Source: an uncultured Planctomycetota bacterium (lineage in GTDB: Bacteria; Planctomycetota; Phycisphaerae; UBA1845; UTPLA1). Taken from it: a DNA stretch of 52,661 nucleotides. The stretch lies in NCBI GenBank assembly GCA_900696465.1, contig CAADGE010000015.1, positions 1-52,661 of the forward strand, read 5' to 3'. Shown piece after piece: positions 15,647 through 23,763 of the stretch (its first letter is position 1; every line of letters begins with the position of its first letter). Position numbers and translations under genes: made by a program. Under the pieces are notes generated by a model that saw only the letters and a program-made list of their open reading frames with translations, made no database searches and had not been told where the DNA came from.

Positions 15647-16414
15647 TCAATCTGAGGTTGCAGAAGCGCGGCTGTCTGCGAGTGAGCGCCGGCGCGGCCA
15701 CGGAAGAAGCATCGGTGTCTGAGCCCGATACCGCCGGTAGTCCTCACCGAGAATCCGCTCGATATCGCGCTCTTCAAATGACACGCCGACCAGGATGTAG
15801 GTCGTAAACAGCAGGCAGAAAAGCAAATGTCCGCTGGTCATGTCCGGCGTGAACCAGAAGGCGATCAGAAAGCCGAGCATCAGGGGATTTCGCACCAGTC
15901 GATAAAGCGGCGGGCGCTTAAAGGGCGGATGCACGTACGGGCGTCCATGAAAATACAACCACACCTGCCGTAGTCCGAAGAGATCAAAGTGGTCAATCAA
16001 AAAGCTCGCGTAGAGCGCGATGCCCCAGCCCATCACTGAAACCGCGATCAGAAAGGTGCGAATCGTCGAATGGTCGACCTGCCAGATGACCGTCGGAATT
16101 GGTCTCCACTGCCAGAAAATCAGGCAGAACAACGCACTCGTAATCAGCACGTACGTGCTCCGCTCGATCGGCTTGGGAACCATGCGCGTCCACCACGCTT
16201 TGAAACCGGGGCGGGCCATCGTACTGTGTTGAACACCTAGCAATGCGACGAGGAGAGTGTTGATCAAGAGCGCCTGCGAGAGCGGGACGACCTCGCCCGT
16301 GTCGATCGACTTCGGCACGAGGAAGTTCTCGACGAAGCAGATCAGATAGAGAAACGTCCCGAAGAAGCAGAAATAGCACACCACACCGTAAAGCAGAAAC
16401 AGTGTCCGTTTCAT
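15647..16414 (-). CDS. mddA: Methanethiol S-methyltransferase (MddA-like, NnrU family membrane protein)
   Basis: This membrane enzyme is predicted to methylate methanethiol with SAM, giving dimethyl sulfide. The 255-residue frame starts at the ATG at 16414 behind AGAGGAAAACCACC. Family-typical stretches are LYGVVCYFCFFGTFLYLI, VPKSIDTG, LLGVQHSTMARPGFKAWWTR, ERSTYVLITS, FWQWRPIPTVIW, HFDLFGLRQVWLYF and EERDIERILGEDYRRYR. The NP-L and E-R-G-Y motifs near the end are the SAM-binding elements of isoprenylcysteine-methyltransferase-like proteins. Six helices are likely. It has its own spacing from kdsA (151 nt), so it may have its own promoter. A generic NnrU-like methyltransferase is the alternative. 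Confidence 0.75.
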   Translation of the reverse strand: MKRTLFLLYGVVCYFCFFGTFLYLICFVENFLVPKSIDTGEVVPLSQALLINTLLVALLGVQHSTMARPGFKAWWTRMVPKPIERSTYVLITSALFCLIFWQWRPIPTVIWQVDHSTIRTFLIAVSVMGWGIALYASFLIDHFDLFGLRQVWLYFHGRPYVHPPFKRPPLYRLVRNPLMLGFLIAFWFTPDMTSGHLLFCLLFTTYILVGVSFEERDIERILGEDYRRYRAQTPMLLPWPRRRSLADSRASATSD

Positions 16415-16565
16415 GGTGGTTTTCCTCTGCGTGACAATGTACGAGATTCGTAATCCGGTGCGATCGCCCGAAATCGGAACCATCCGACCGGCAGCGAGGA
16501 GCAGTTGCAAGACCAATTAGAGGATTCGAGAAGCCGCGAGTCAAATCAGAAATGCAGGAACGTCA

Positions 16566-17387
16566 TCAGCGGCCTGCGGACTCGCGAATCCGCAGGCACG
16601 TCGCAAGCAGTGATTCTACCTGATCGAGCGGGTAGACCGTCGCAGAGTCAGATTTTGCTACATCCGGCCGATCGTGAACTTCGAGAAACAGCGCATCGAC
16701 GCCCACCGCCATCGCTGCCTTCGCCAATAGCGGTACGTATTGCCGCAGTCCCCCGGATTGATGCCCCTGCCCGCCGGGAACCTGGCAACTGTGTGTGGCG
16801 TCGAACACGACCGCACAGAATGCCTGCATGATCGGGATGCCCGTAAAATCATTGACCAGCCGCCCGTAGCCGAAGAACGTGCCGCGATCGGTCAAGAGCA
16901 CGCGGTCATTACCCGCGGCACGGACCTTAGCGACCGCCTGTCCCATCTGCTCCGGCGACATGAACTGGCCCTTCTTGATGTTGACCACGCGACCGGTCTT
17001 GGCGGCGGCCACGATCAGATCGGTCTGGCGACAGAGAAAGGCGGGAATCTGCAAAATATCAGCAACTTCCCCCGCTGGTCCGGCTTGCGACTCCGTATGG
17101 ATGTCCGTGACGATCGGAACGCCGATTTCTTTCTTCACGCGCGCCAGCGTTTCGAGCCCCGGCTTCAGCCCCGGTCCTCGAAAGCCATCAATACTCGTCC
17201 GGTTGGCCTTGTCGAAGCTGCACTTGAAGACGTAATTGATGCCAAGCCGTCGGCACACGTCAGCGGTTGTCCGTGCGATGCGCAGGCAATGCTCACTCGA
17301 CTCGATGATGCACGGCCCGGCCAATAGCGCAAGTGGCTTTCCGTGTCCGATCTCGAACGGCCCGATGTTGACGGCTTCAATTCGCAT
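16566..17387 (-). CDS. kdsA: 3-deoxy-8-phosphooctulonate synthase (KDO-8-phosphate synthase)
   Basis: The enzyme condenses phosphoenolpyruvate with arabinose-5-phosphate to KDO-8-phosphate, the first committed step of KDO for the lipopolysaccharide core. Its 273 residues include LLAGPCIIES (22-30), KCSFDKANRTSIDGFRGPG, TDIHTESQAGP, IQIPAFLCRQTDL, KKGQFMSPEQM, TDRGTFFGYGRL and DATHSCQVPGG. C26 in AGPC marks the metal-dependent class II form (as in Aquifex); the E. coli type has Asn there. It supports a diderm envelope with KDO. Other KDO genes are not in the window. Confidence 0.95.
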   Translation of the reverse strand: MRIEAVNIGPFEIGHGKPLALLAGPCIIESSEHCLRIARTTADVCRRLGINYVFKCSFDKANRTSIDGFRGPGLKPGLETLARVKKEIGVPIVTDIHTESQAGPAGEVADILQIPAFLCRQTDLIVAAAKTGRVVNIKKGQFMSPEQMGQAVAKVRAAGNDRVLLTDRGTFFGYGRLVNDFTGIPIMQAFCAVVFDATHSCQVPGGQGHQSGGLRQYVPLLAKAAMAVGVDALFLEVHDRPDVAKSDSATVYPLDQVESLLATCLRIRESAGR

Positions 17388-17471
17388 TTGCGTTTACGCC
17401 TTTACTCGAGTGCGACAAGTATAGTCGCATACCAGAGACCCGGCAAAATTGTACGCCGCCGTGCTGCGCCG

Positions 17472-18164
17472 TCATCTCAGCGTCGGCATCCGCGGCTTGA
17501 TCGCCCCGCGCTCGTCATAGTTGGCGACTTCCGGTGGCGGCAGATCTCTCAGGTGGGATCGCTCATTCAGGCACACCAGCGTGCCGACACCCGCGCGATA
17601 GCGAAGCACGCTGACGGTCGCGTTGTCGATCGCGAAGCGGTACGACGGACCCGGCACATCTGACAACCACGAGTCGATCAACTTTGCAATCGGGCTGCCA
17701 TGACTCACGACCAGCACCGCTTCGTCCGTATCGCCCCAACGCTGCTTCAAATAATCGCCGAACGACAGCATCCGTGCGAACAACTGCTCACGGGTCTCAT
17801 CCACCGCAGGCAGGACAATCGGCCCGAACCAGTCCTCACAGAGACTCGCGATTGGCCGAGTCGCCAGGATTTCCGACATGGGCTCCAGTTCCGTATCGAT
17901 TCTTGTCCCCGCAGGCAGGTAGTAACACTCGTGTAACTCCGGCCGTACCCGGATCGGGAGCGATCTACTGCGGGCGATCGGTTCCGCCGTATCGAGACAC
18001 CGCCGAAACGGGCTGGAGTAAATGGCTGTGAATTGAATGCCTGACAGCCCGCGGACCAGCGCCTCCGTCTGGCACAGACCCAGGTGCGAGAGCGGCGGGT
18101 TCATGCTTTCGGAGAGCTGTGCGTTGGTCAGCGACTCGGCATGACGTACGAGATAAGCCAGCAT
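17472..18164 (-). CDS. Histidine phosphatase (phosphoglycerate-mutase-like) family protein
   Basis: A 230-residue protein. The ATG at 18164 (GGAG 11 nt upstream) places the signature LVRHAES at residues 5-11, as expected; longer in-frame starts add a basic non-conserved tail. H8 is the phospho-accepting His. SSPFRRCLDTAEPIA carries the second Arg, and VLVVSHGSPI carries the second His. The family includes phosphoglycerate mutases, alpha-ribazole phosphatase and broad phosphatases; the substrate cannot be told here. An acidic E is present in ELHECYY. It is cytoplasmic. Confidence 0.85.
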   Translation of the reverse strand: MLAYLVRHAESLTNAQLSESMNPPLSHLGLCQTEALVRGLSGIQFTAIYSSPFRRCLDTAEPIARSRSLPIRVRPELHECYYLPAGTRIDTELEPMSEILATRPIASLCEDWFGPIVLPAVDETREQLFARMLSFGDYLKQRWGDTDEAVLVVSHGSPIAKLIDSWLSDVPGPSYRFAIDNATVSVLRYRAGVGTLVCLNERSHLRDLPPPEVANYDERGAIKPRMPTLR

Positions 18165-18422
18165 GCAGGGGCGGCTCCAGTTCGATACATGCGGCCGTCT
18201 GATCGCGCGATGATACCGCGCCGCCTCCGTACCGCGGGTGTCATACTCTGCGGGATCATAACAGCGCCGCCCGAATGAATCATGCCGGCTAAATCGTAGC
18301 TTCGGACGGTTGTTTCGTTGACTTTTGACCTTCGCTGCCGTACCTTTTTGCGCACGGATGACATTCCACGCACGCTGGCCTTGCTTCACAGGCGGCTCGC
18401 GGGCCTACAGGGAGGTATGCAC

Positions 18423-20042
18423 ATGCCATCAGCGAATCGACAACTCCGGACGGCAGCTTTCGTCATGTCGCTTGCATTGGCCGCGGCGCAGATCGCGCAG
18501 GCCAGCGCGCCGGCCTTTCCCTGGGAAGGTGAAGTCAGCGGCAGCGGGGTCTATGTTCGCAGCGGCGCCGGAGCCAACTGGTACCCGACGACGAAGCTCA
18601 ACGCCGGCGATCGCGTGGTCGTTCTCGGTGAGAAGTTCGGCTGGTATCAGATCACGCCACCGCCCGGCAGCTTCAGCTTCATCGACATGGCCATGGTCGA
18701 TCGAAAGGCCGGCGCCAAGGCCGGCACCGTCAATCAGGACAAAGTATATGTCCGCGCCGGCAGCACATTGGAACAGCGCAAGAACGCTACGCAGCTCGTG
18801 CTTAACAAGGGGGCGACCGTCGAGATCATCGGCGAGGCCGAGGGCTTCTATAAAATCACCCCGCCTGCCGGTGCCTCGCTGTACATCTCCAAGCAGTATG
18901 TCAAGCCCGTGGATGGCAAGCTCACGACCGGCATGGTCGAGCGTTACCTTTCAACAAACCCGCCGCCCGCCCAGCCAAGAGCGGAGCCCGTCGAAACGGT
19001 GAGTGCCACACCACCATCATCGGACGCAGCATCCGGCCAGGTGAAGCAGCGCCCGAGCGATCTCGAACCGCTGGCCCGGGAGGAATCCGTCTCCTCGTCC
19101 GGACTCGCGCCTGATTCCGTGAAGCTGCCGCCGCCGCTGCCGGACTCCACGAGCGAACTGCCCGCCGAAGCCGAAGGCACCGAACCCGTCGAAAAGCCCG
19201 TGTCTGTCGATGCTCAGAAGACGATAGCAGAACCGGCCAAACCCGCTGTACCCCCCAAGTCCCAGCCGCAAAAGACCCCGCCGACATCGGCCGCGCGCGA
19301 CGCCGCGCGATCGGCGCCCGCTGAAAAAGTCGAGCCGGGGCTCAGCCGTTTCCAGGCCATGCTTTCCTTGTGCGAGAGCGAGCTGGTCAGTCTGCTCAGC
19401 AAGCCGCTCGAGCAGCAGGACCCCGGCCCGCTGCTCAAGAAGTACGAAGAAATCGCCGCCCAGACGGATGAGTATGTTCCTGCCGAGGTCGCCAAGATCC
19501 GCGTTCGGCAGTTGACCGATCGAATGAAACTGCGAGAAACCCACATGGCCCTGCATTCCGACCAGAAAGAACTGGCGGAGTACCGTGCCAACATGGATGC
19601 CGAGCGCATGAAGATCATGCGTCGCCGCGTGGAAGAAGCCCTCGATACGTTTGACCTCGAAGGTGAACTCCGCCGCAGTCTGGCCTTCGCTCCGGAGAAT
19701 CGTCGCTTCCGCCTCGTCGATCCTGAAACCGGCTCCACGCTGGCCTACGTGGACATTCCCCGATCAGTCGAAGAAAACCCCGAGTACCTCGTCGGTCGAA
19801 AAGTCGGCATCAAGGTCGCCGGACAGACTTTCAGCCCGTCGGCTCGCGTGCCGATTGCCGTTGCAAAGCGCGTGGTCGATCTCTCACCGCGCCAGTCCAA
19901 TCCAAACCCGCCCATCTCGCGCGATCGCCAGCAGAAGGGCAGCACGGCCGATCAACAGGCCGAATCGAATACTGACGGCGCGACCGTTCGCATCCCGCGT
20001 AAGACGGTGGCCACCGGCGATAACGATCCCGATGCCGAATAA
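18423..20042 (+). CDS. Exported protein with two bacterial SH3 domains
   Basis: A 539-residue secreted or periplasmic protein. GGGAGG lies 6-7 nt before the ATG at 18423 and only 1 nt before the ATG at 18417, so 18423 is preferred. Signal peptide: LRTAAFVMSLALAAAQIAQASA. Two SH3b repeats follow (GVYVRSGAGANWYPTTKL... and KVYVRAGSTLEQRKNATQL..., each ending in GWYQITPP or GFYKITPP), then a Pro/Glu/Ala-rich linker of about 130 residues. The C-terminal helical/beta part includes a segment LAYVDIPRSVEENPEYLVGRKVGIKV that looks like another small beta barrel. SH3b domains usually bind peptidoglycan. The family is unnamed to me. Confidence 0.75.
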   Translation: MPSANRQLRTAAFVMSLALAAAQIAQASAPAFPWEGEVSGSGVYVRSGAGANWYPTTKLNAGDRVVVLGEKFGWYQITPPPGSFSFIDMAMVDRKAGAKAGTVNQDKVYVRAGSTLEQRKNATQLVLNKGATVEIIGEAEGFYKITPPAGASLYISKQYVKPVDGKLTTGMVERYLSTNPPPAQPRAEPVETVSATPPSSDAASGQVKQRPSDLEPLAREESVSSSGLAPDSVKLPPPLPDSTSELPAEAEGTEPVEKPVSVDAQKTIAEPAKPAVPPKSQPQKTPPTSAARDAARSAPAEKVEPGLSRFQAMLSLCESELVSLLSKPLEQQDPGPLLKKYEEIAAQTDEYVPAEVAKIRVRQLTDRMKLRETHMALHSDQKELAEYRANMDAERMKIMRRRVEEALDTFDLEGELRRSLAFAPENRRFRLVDPETGSTLAYVDIPRSVEENPEYLVGRKVGIKVAGQTFSPSARVPIAVAKRVVDLSPRQSNPNPPISRDRQQKGSTADQQAESNTDGATVRIPRKTVATGDNDPDAE

Positions 20043-20090
20043 GCGGTCACGGCACACGACGTGCGCCCGCAGCCGGGTTTCGACGATTGC

Positions 20091-21227
20091 TTACTCGAAT
20101 GCTTCAGAAACGTCCGTGGGGGTTGCTTTGCTCAGCACCTCGCAGCCGTCGTGCGTGACCACGATCACGTCTTCGATGCGTATGCCGAAGCGTCCCGGAA
20201 CATAGACGCCCGGCTCGATCGTGGTGCACATGCCCGGCTCCAGAAGCGTCGGATTACCCGCGACCAGGTAGGGCGGCTCGTGCACGTCCAGGCCGATACC
20301 GTGCCCCAGTCGATGCGAGAAGTAGTCCCCGAGGCCCGCGCGCTCAATAACCTCGCGCGCTGCCCGGTCAACTTCCTGGCAGGCGATGCCCGGCCGAACC
20401 GTGCGGATTGCGGCCCGCTGTGCCTCGCGGACGACCGAGTAGGCCTGGCGAAGTTCTTCGGAGATGCCATCGACTGCGAAGGTTCGCGTCATGTCGCCGA
20501 GGTAGCCGTCGCGCTGGGCCACAAAGTCCACAATTACTCCGTCGCCGTTCAGAAATCGGCGTTGTCCGGTCGGTTGATGTGGCACGGAAGCGCTCTCACC
20601 GCCCTGGATCAGATGACCGAAACCCGACACGCCGGCCTTGGCGAGCGATTCCATCACTTCGCGGGCCAGGTCGGCTTCGGTGATTCCGGCGCGAAGTCGC
20701 TGCGAGACCAGTGGGAAGATTTTCGCGGTGTCCTCGCAGGCGGCTCGTATCGCCGCGATCTCCTCGTCGCTCTTCGTCACGCGGATGGTGTCGATTAATC
20801 CGGGATCGGTCGTGAGCCGGGCCATCGGCAGGGCGGTTTGAAGCCGCGCGTGCGCGCTGAGCCAGGTTTGTCCATCAAGAAGAATCGCAGCGCGATCAAT
20901 GCCCAGAAGCCGTGCCGCCTCCGCGGTCGCTGCGTAAGGATCGTCGTTTTCTTCCCAGGCGACCAGCTCGCTTCCCGTCGGTAAATTTCCGGCCATCTCC
21001 ACCTCGAAGGCGGGCACGACGAAGGCAATACGGCCATCTGCATTCAGCAGGCCGCAGACCAGGCGATCTGACGGTTCGAGCGGCACGCCGGTGAATCCGA
21101 GGATGTTCGACTTGCGAAAAAAGAGTACGCCTTGCGCTGCGTAAGTCGGCAGCAGCGAAGCAGCGCGATCGATGTGTTGTCGCACGAGGTCAGCCGAAAT
21201 GGCTGGCCGGGCAGTAGCTACGGTCAT
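20091..21227 (-). CDS. M24-family Xaa-Pro aminopeptidase/dipeptidase
   Basis: A 378-residue 'pita-bread' metallopeptidase that cleaves X-Pro bonds with two metal ions. I chose the ATG at 21227 behind AGGAATCGGAC; a TTG 18 nt upstream is the alternative. A creatinase-type N-domain (1-about 130) precedes the catalytic domain. Metal ligands are visible in order: D in VIVDFVAQRDGY, D in GDMTRTF, H in HRLGHGIGLDVHEPP, E in TTIEPGVYVPG and E in GIRIEDVIVV. An AT-rich stretch (about 21300-21340) upstream probably holds its promoter. It converges with the SH3-protein gene, the 3' ends being 48 nt apart. Confidence 0.9.
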   Translation of the reverse strand: MTVATARPAISADLVRQHIDRAASLLPTYAAQGVLFFRKSNILGFTGVPLEPSDRLVCGLLNADGRIAFVVPAFEVEMAGNLPTGSELVAWEENDDPYAATAEAARLLGIDRAAILLDGQTWLSAHARLQTALPMARLTTDPGLIDTIRVTKSDEEIAAIRAACEDTAKIFPLVSQRLRAGITEADLAREVMESLAKAGVSGFGHLIQGGESASVPHQPTGQRRFLNGDGVIVDFVAQRDGYLGDMTRTFAVDGISEELRQAYSVVREAQRAAIRTVRPGIACQEVDRAAREVIERAGLGDYFSHRLGHGIGLDVHEPPYLVAGNPTLLEPGMCTTIEPGVYVPGRFGIRIEDVIVVTHDGCEVLSKATPTDVSEAFE

Positions 21228-21407
21228 GTCCGATTCCTGTGTCAAAGCCCGGCGCTCGGCCGTGCTGAGTCGACGCTATGGAACGAATCTCAGCCGCCAT
21301 TTTAACGTTATCAATTTAAGATAGCACGCATTTTTTTTGGAGCTTTTTCAGCAGATTTGATCGCGCGCCTCTTAAACCGAAGAAGCTGGCAGGATTGAGT
21401 AAACACC

Positions 21408-22721
21408 CTAGTCTGCGATCGGACCATCGCCGATTACCCAGAATCGATTCTTTCCGGCGACCTTGGCTTGCAGCAGCGCCTGGTCAGCCGCTTCAATGAG
21501 TCCCACGGCGGTATTCGCCTGCCACGGGAAATGGGCAAGCCCGCCGCTGATGGTCAGACAGCCCTGGGCTTCCGGCCCCAGCCGCGTAAAAGTATGACCT
21601 TTGAGGGCTTCGCGGAATCTCTGAACGACCGCGACAAAACCCTCGGGATGTTGTGAGCCGAGTGTTCTGGGACCTTCAGGATCCCAGAAGATGACGATGA
21701 ATTCATCGCCGCCATACCGAGCCACAAGGTCCGTCTTCCGGCTGCACTTCTCAAACAGCCTGCCTACCTCGATCAGGATCTCGTCACCCGCATCATGGCC
21801 GTAGGTGTCGTTGTAGCGCTTGAAGTCATCGATATCGAACACCAGCGCCGTCACTGTGATGCGCAGTTCACGTGCCTGCGTGAGCTTCTCCTCGAGAAAT
21901 TGCAGCAGGTGCCGACGATTCGGCAGACCGGTCAAGTCATCGGTCAGCGCAAGATTCTGCCAATAGCGCACTCGCTCCGCGCCCTCGATCAATCGACCGA
22001 TCAGCACGCCGTAGTGTCGCAGCTTGGCAGTATCTTCATGCGTGAAGCCGCCGCTCCGGCTGGGACCGACGCGAATCTGGCCGACCCGGCGATCCTCGCG
22101 CGTGATGGGTTCGAGCAGGGCCGCCTGCTCGGCACTGCGAACCCCGTACCCCGCGCGGCCGACCCGGCCTTCGATCAGGATGGTGGCATCTTCCGCGTTC
22201 AGCGCTGTGCAGATCAGGGCAGCAAGGGCGTCAAGAGCATCCAGCGAACCGGCGGATAGGCGAGGCAGGACGTCGGAGAGCCGTTCCAGCTCCTCGGCCG
22301 ACGGTACCGGGACGACTTGCGGACGTTCGATCCAGCGCCGCTGCGTTCTGCGGGAGGGGATACCCAGTACGTCTTCAAGGTCCGTCGCATCCGGCGGGAA
22401 GATGACGTAGGCATCGGCGCCATGCTGTACGAGTCGTCGGCCGACTGACTCATACGCCGGTTCACAGCACACCACCAGCGGCGCATCACCGGCCACCTGT
22501 CGCATCGCGGAAATTGCTGCTTCCGGCTTTCGACAATGCGGATCGTGGCCGACCAGCACGGCCCGCGTCGGTGAGCGCGGTATCTCGGCGATCCCGTCGA
22601 GATACGTGTGGACGCCGTCGATTCGGTGCGGAGAAAAGCAGTCGGCGACCAGTGGTCCCAGCCGTTGCAGGTCGCCCACAATTAGCAGGCGACGATCTGC
22701 CTGTTCCTCGCGCGTCGTCAT
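21408..22721 (-). CDS. Diguanylate cyclase with receiver-like and GAF-like N-terminal regions
   Basis: This protein makes cyclic di-GMP from two GTP. The C-terminal GGDEF domain (about 265-430) has the intact active site RYGGDEF and the inhibitory I-site RKTD exactly five residues before GGDEF, so product inhibition is expected. The linker helix LALTDDLTGLPNRR is standard. Residues 1-about 130 look like a degenerate receiver (LLIVGDLQRLGP; AVLVGHDPHC lacks the usual phospho-acceptor Asp). Residues about 150-255 resemble a GAF domain. It overlaps the upstream gene by 4 nt (ATGA), indicating translational coupling. Confidence 0.9.
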   Translation of the reverse strand: MTTREEQADRRLLIVGDLQRLGPLVADCFSPHRIDGVHTYLDGIAEIPRSPTRAVLVGHDPHCRKPEAAISAMRQVAGDAPLVVCCEPAYESVGRRLVQHGADAYVIFPPDATDLEDVLGIPSRRTQRRWIERPQVVPVPSAEELERLSDVLPRLSAGSLDALDALAALICTALNAEDATILIEGRVGRAGYGVRSAEQAALLEPITREDRRVGQIRVGPSRSGGFTHEDTAKLRHYGVLIGRLIEGAERVRYWQNLALTDDLTGLPNRRHLLQFLEEKLTQARELRITVTALVFDIDDFKRYNDTYGHDAGDEILIEVGRLFEKCSRKTDLVARYGGDEFIVIFWDPEGPRTLGSQHPEGFVAVVQRFREALKGHTFTRLGPEAQGCLTISGGLAHFPWQANTAVGLIEAADQALLQAKVAGKNRFWVIGDGPIAD

Positions 22722-23551
22722 GGCGCCGTATCCTCCCCATCGGGGCTCGGCTCCGTCGGATCAGGCGCCAGCAGCGCTGACAATTCCTCGTCGGTAATCT
22801 GCGCCGGCATCTCCTCGGGATGTTTCGTCGCCGGCGCGGTAGCGGCCGACGGCGGCCTGCGACGAATCCGACGAGGATCGTTTCCGCCCTCGGAGCTGCC
22901 GGCCAGGCCCTGCATGCGTGCGCGGACCGCTTCGTGCAGCGATGGCCCCTCCGGCGCATCACCCGGTCCGCCGTCGGTGGAGAGTCCTCGCGGCTGAGTC
23001 CCCTGTGGCGGCGCTGTCATCGGCGTGGACGATTCGTTCCGCAGTGGTTTCGCGTCCTCAGGCGGATTTTCGATGCGAGGTGTCTTCTGATCGGGCGCTT
23101 TCGTTGGAGGAGCAGGTGGACGCGTCGCCGCATGCTGTTTACCTCTTCCGCCCGCTGTCCAGCGTGTGATAAAGGCCTGCGGGGTAACGCATTCACACGA
23201 AATATTCAGGGATTGGAGTCTTTCCGTGCTGCCGTCCAACAGTGCCACAGCGAATTCGACCGATGGAAAATAACGGGGAGCCAGCGAGATGAAAGCCGCC
23301 TCCATGCGATCCAGACCACGGATGTCAACGAGTACCGACTCGACCCCGGAATCCCGTGCCAGCAGTGCCATGGCGGCATAGACATCGTCAACCATACATG
23401 CTTTGCGGCCGCTTCGCCGCAGCGCATCCGCGCAGTGATCCAGGACCTCGTCATGCGTTGCGCCGACAAGAAGGATGCTCGAATGCGTTCTATCGGTAGA
23501 CAAGGACACGGTCCGCCCCGTGGAGTTGTGCCCGGCGCTGATCGGGATCAA
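22718..23551 (-). CDS. Hypothetical protein with receiver-like N-domain and disordered C-terminus
   Basis: A 277-residue protein. Residues about 24-130 have a response-regulator-like pattern (SSILLVGATHDEVLDHCADALRR; VESVLVDIRGLD with D76 at the phospho-acceptor place), but the acidic pair normally at the start is missing. The remaining half is Pro/Ser/Thr/Glu-rich and probably disordered, ending in an acidic helix (ITDEELSALLAPDPTEP). It overlaps the diguanylate cyclase start by 4 nt, so the two form one signalling unit. It may tune the cyclase; this is inference. Confidence 0.6.
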   Translation of the reverse strand: MIPISAGHNSTGRTVSLSTDRTHSSILLVGATHDEVLDHCADALRRSGRKACMVDDVYAAMALLARDSGVESVLVDIRGLDRMEAAFISLAPRYFPSVEFAVALLDGSTERLQSLNISCECVTPQAFITRWTAGGRGKQHAATRPPAPPTKAPDQKTPRIENPPEDAKPLRNESSTPMTAPPQGTQPRGLSTDGGPGDAPEGPSLHEAVRARMQGLAGSSEGGNDPRRIRRRPPSAATAPATKHPEEMPAQITDEELSALLAPDPTEPSPDGEDTAP

Positions 23552-23763
23552 TCGATGGTCTTGTGCTGGCAGGATGGGGCCGGTCGAACGCAGGAGTGTG
23601 CTTTCCGCGCTGCCGGGCAGCGTCTGGAAATCACCACGGAGCCGCCATCCGCCGCCGTCGCTCTCTCATTCAGTGTATGGGTACGTAAAACCCAAGTCAA
23701 AACTGGCAGGGATCGATGGCGGCGCTTTGCCGCTCGCCGCTGGGGCTCGTAATATCGTGATTC

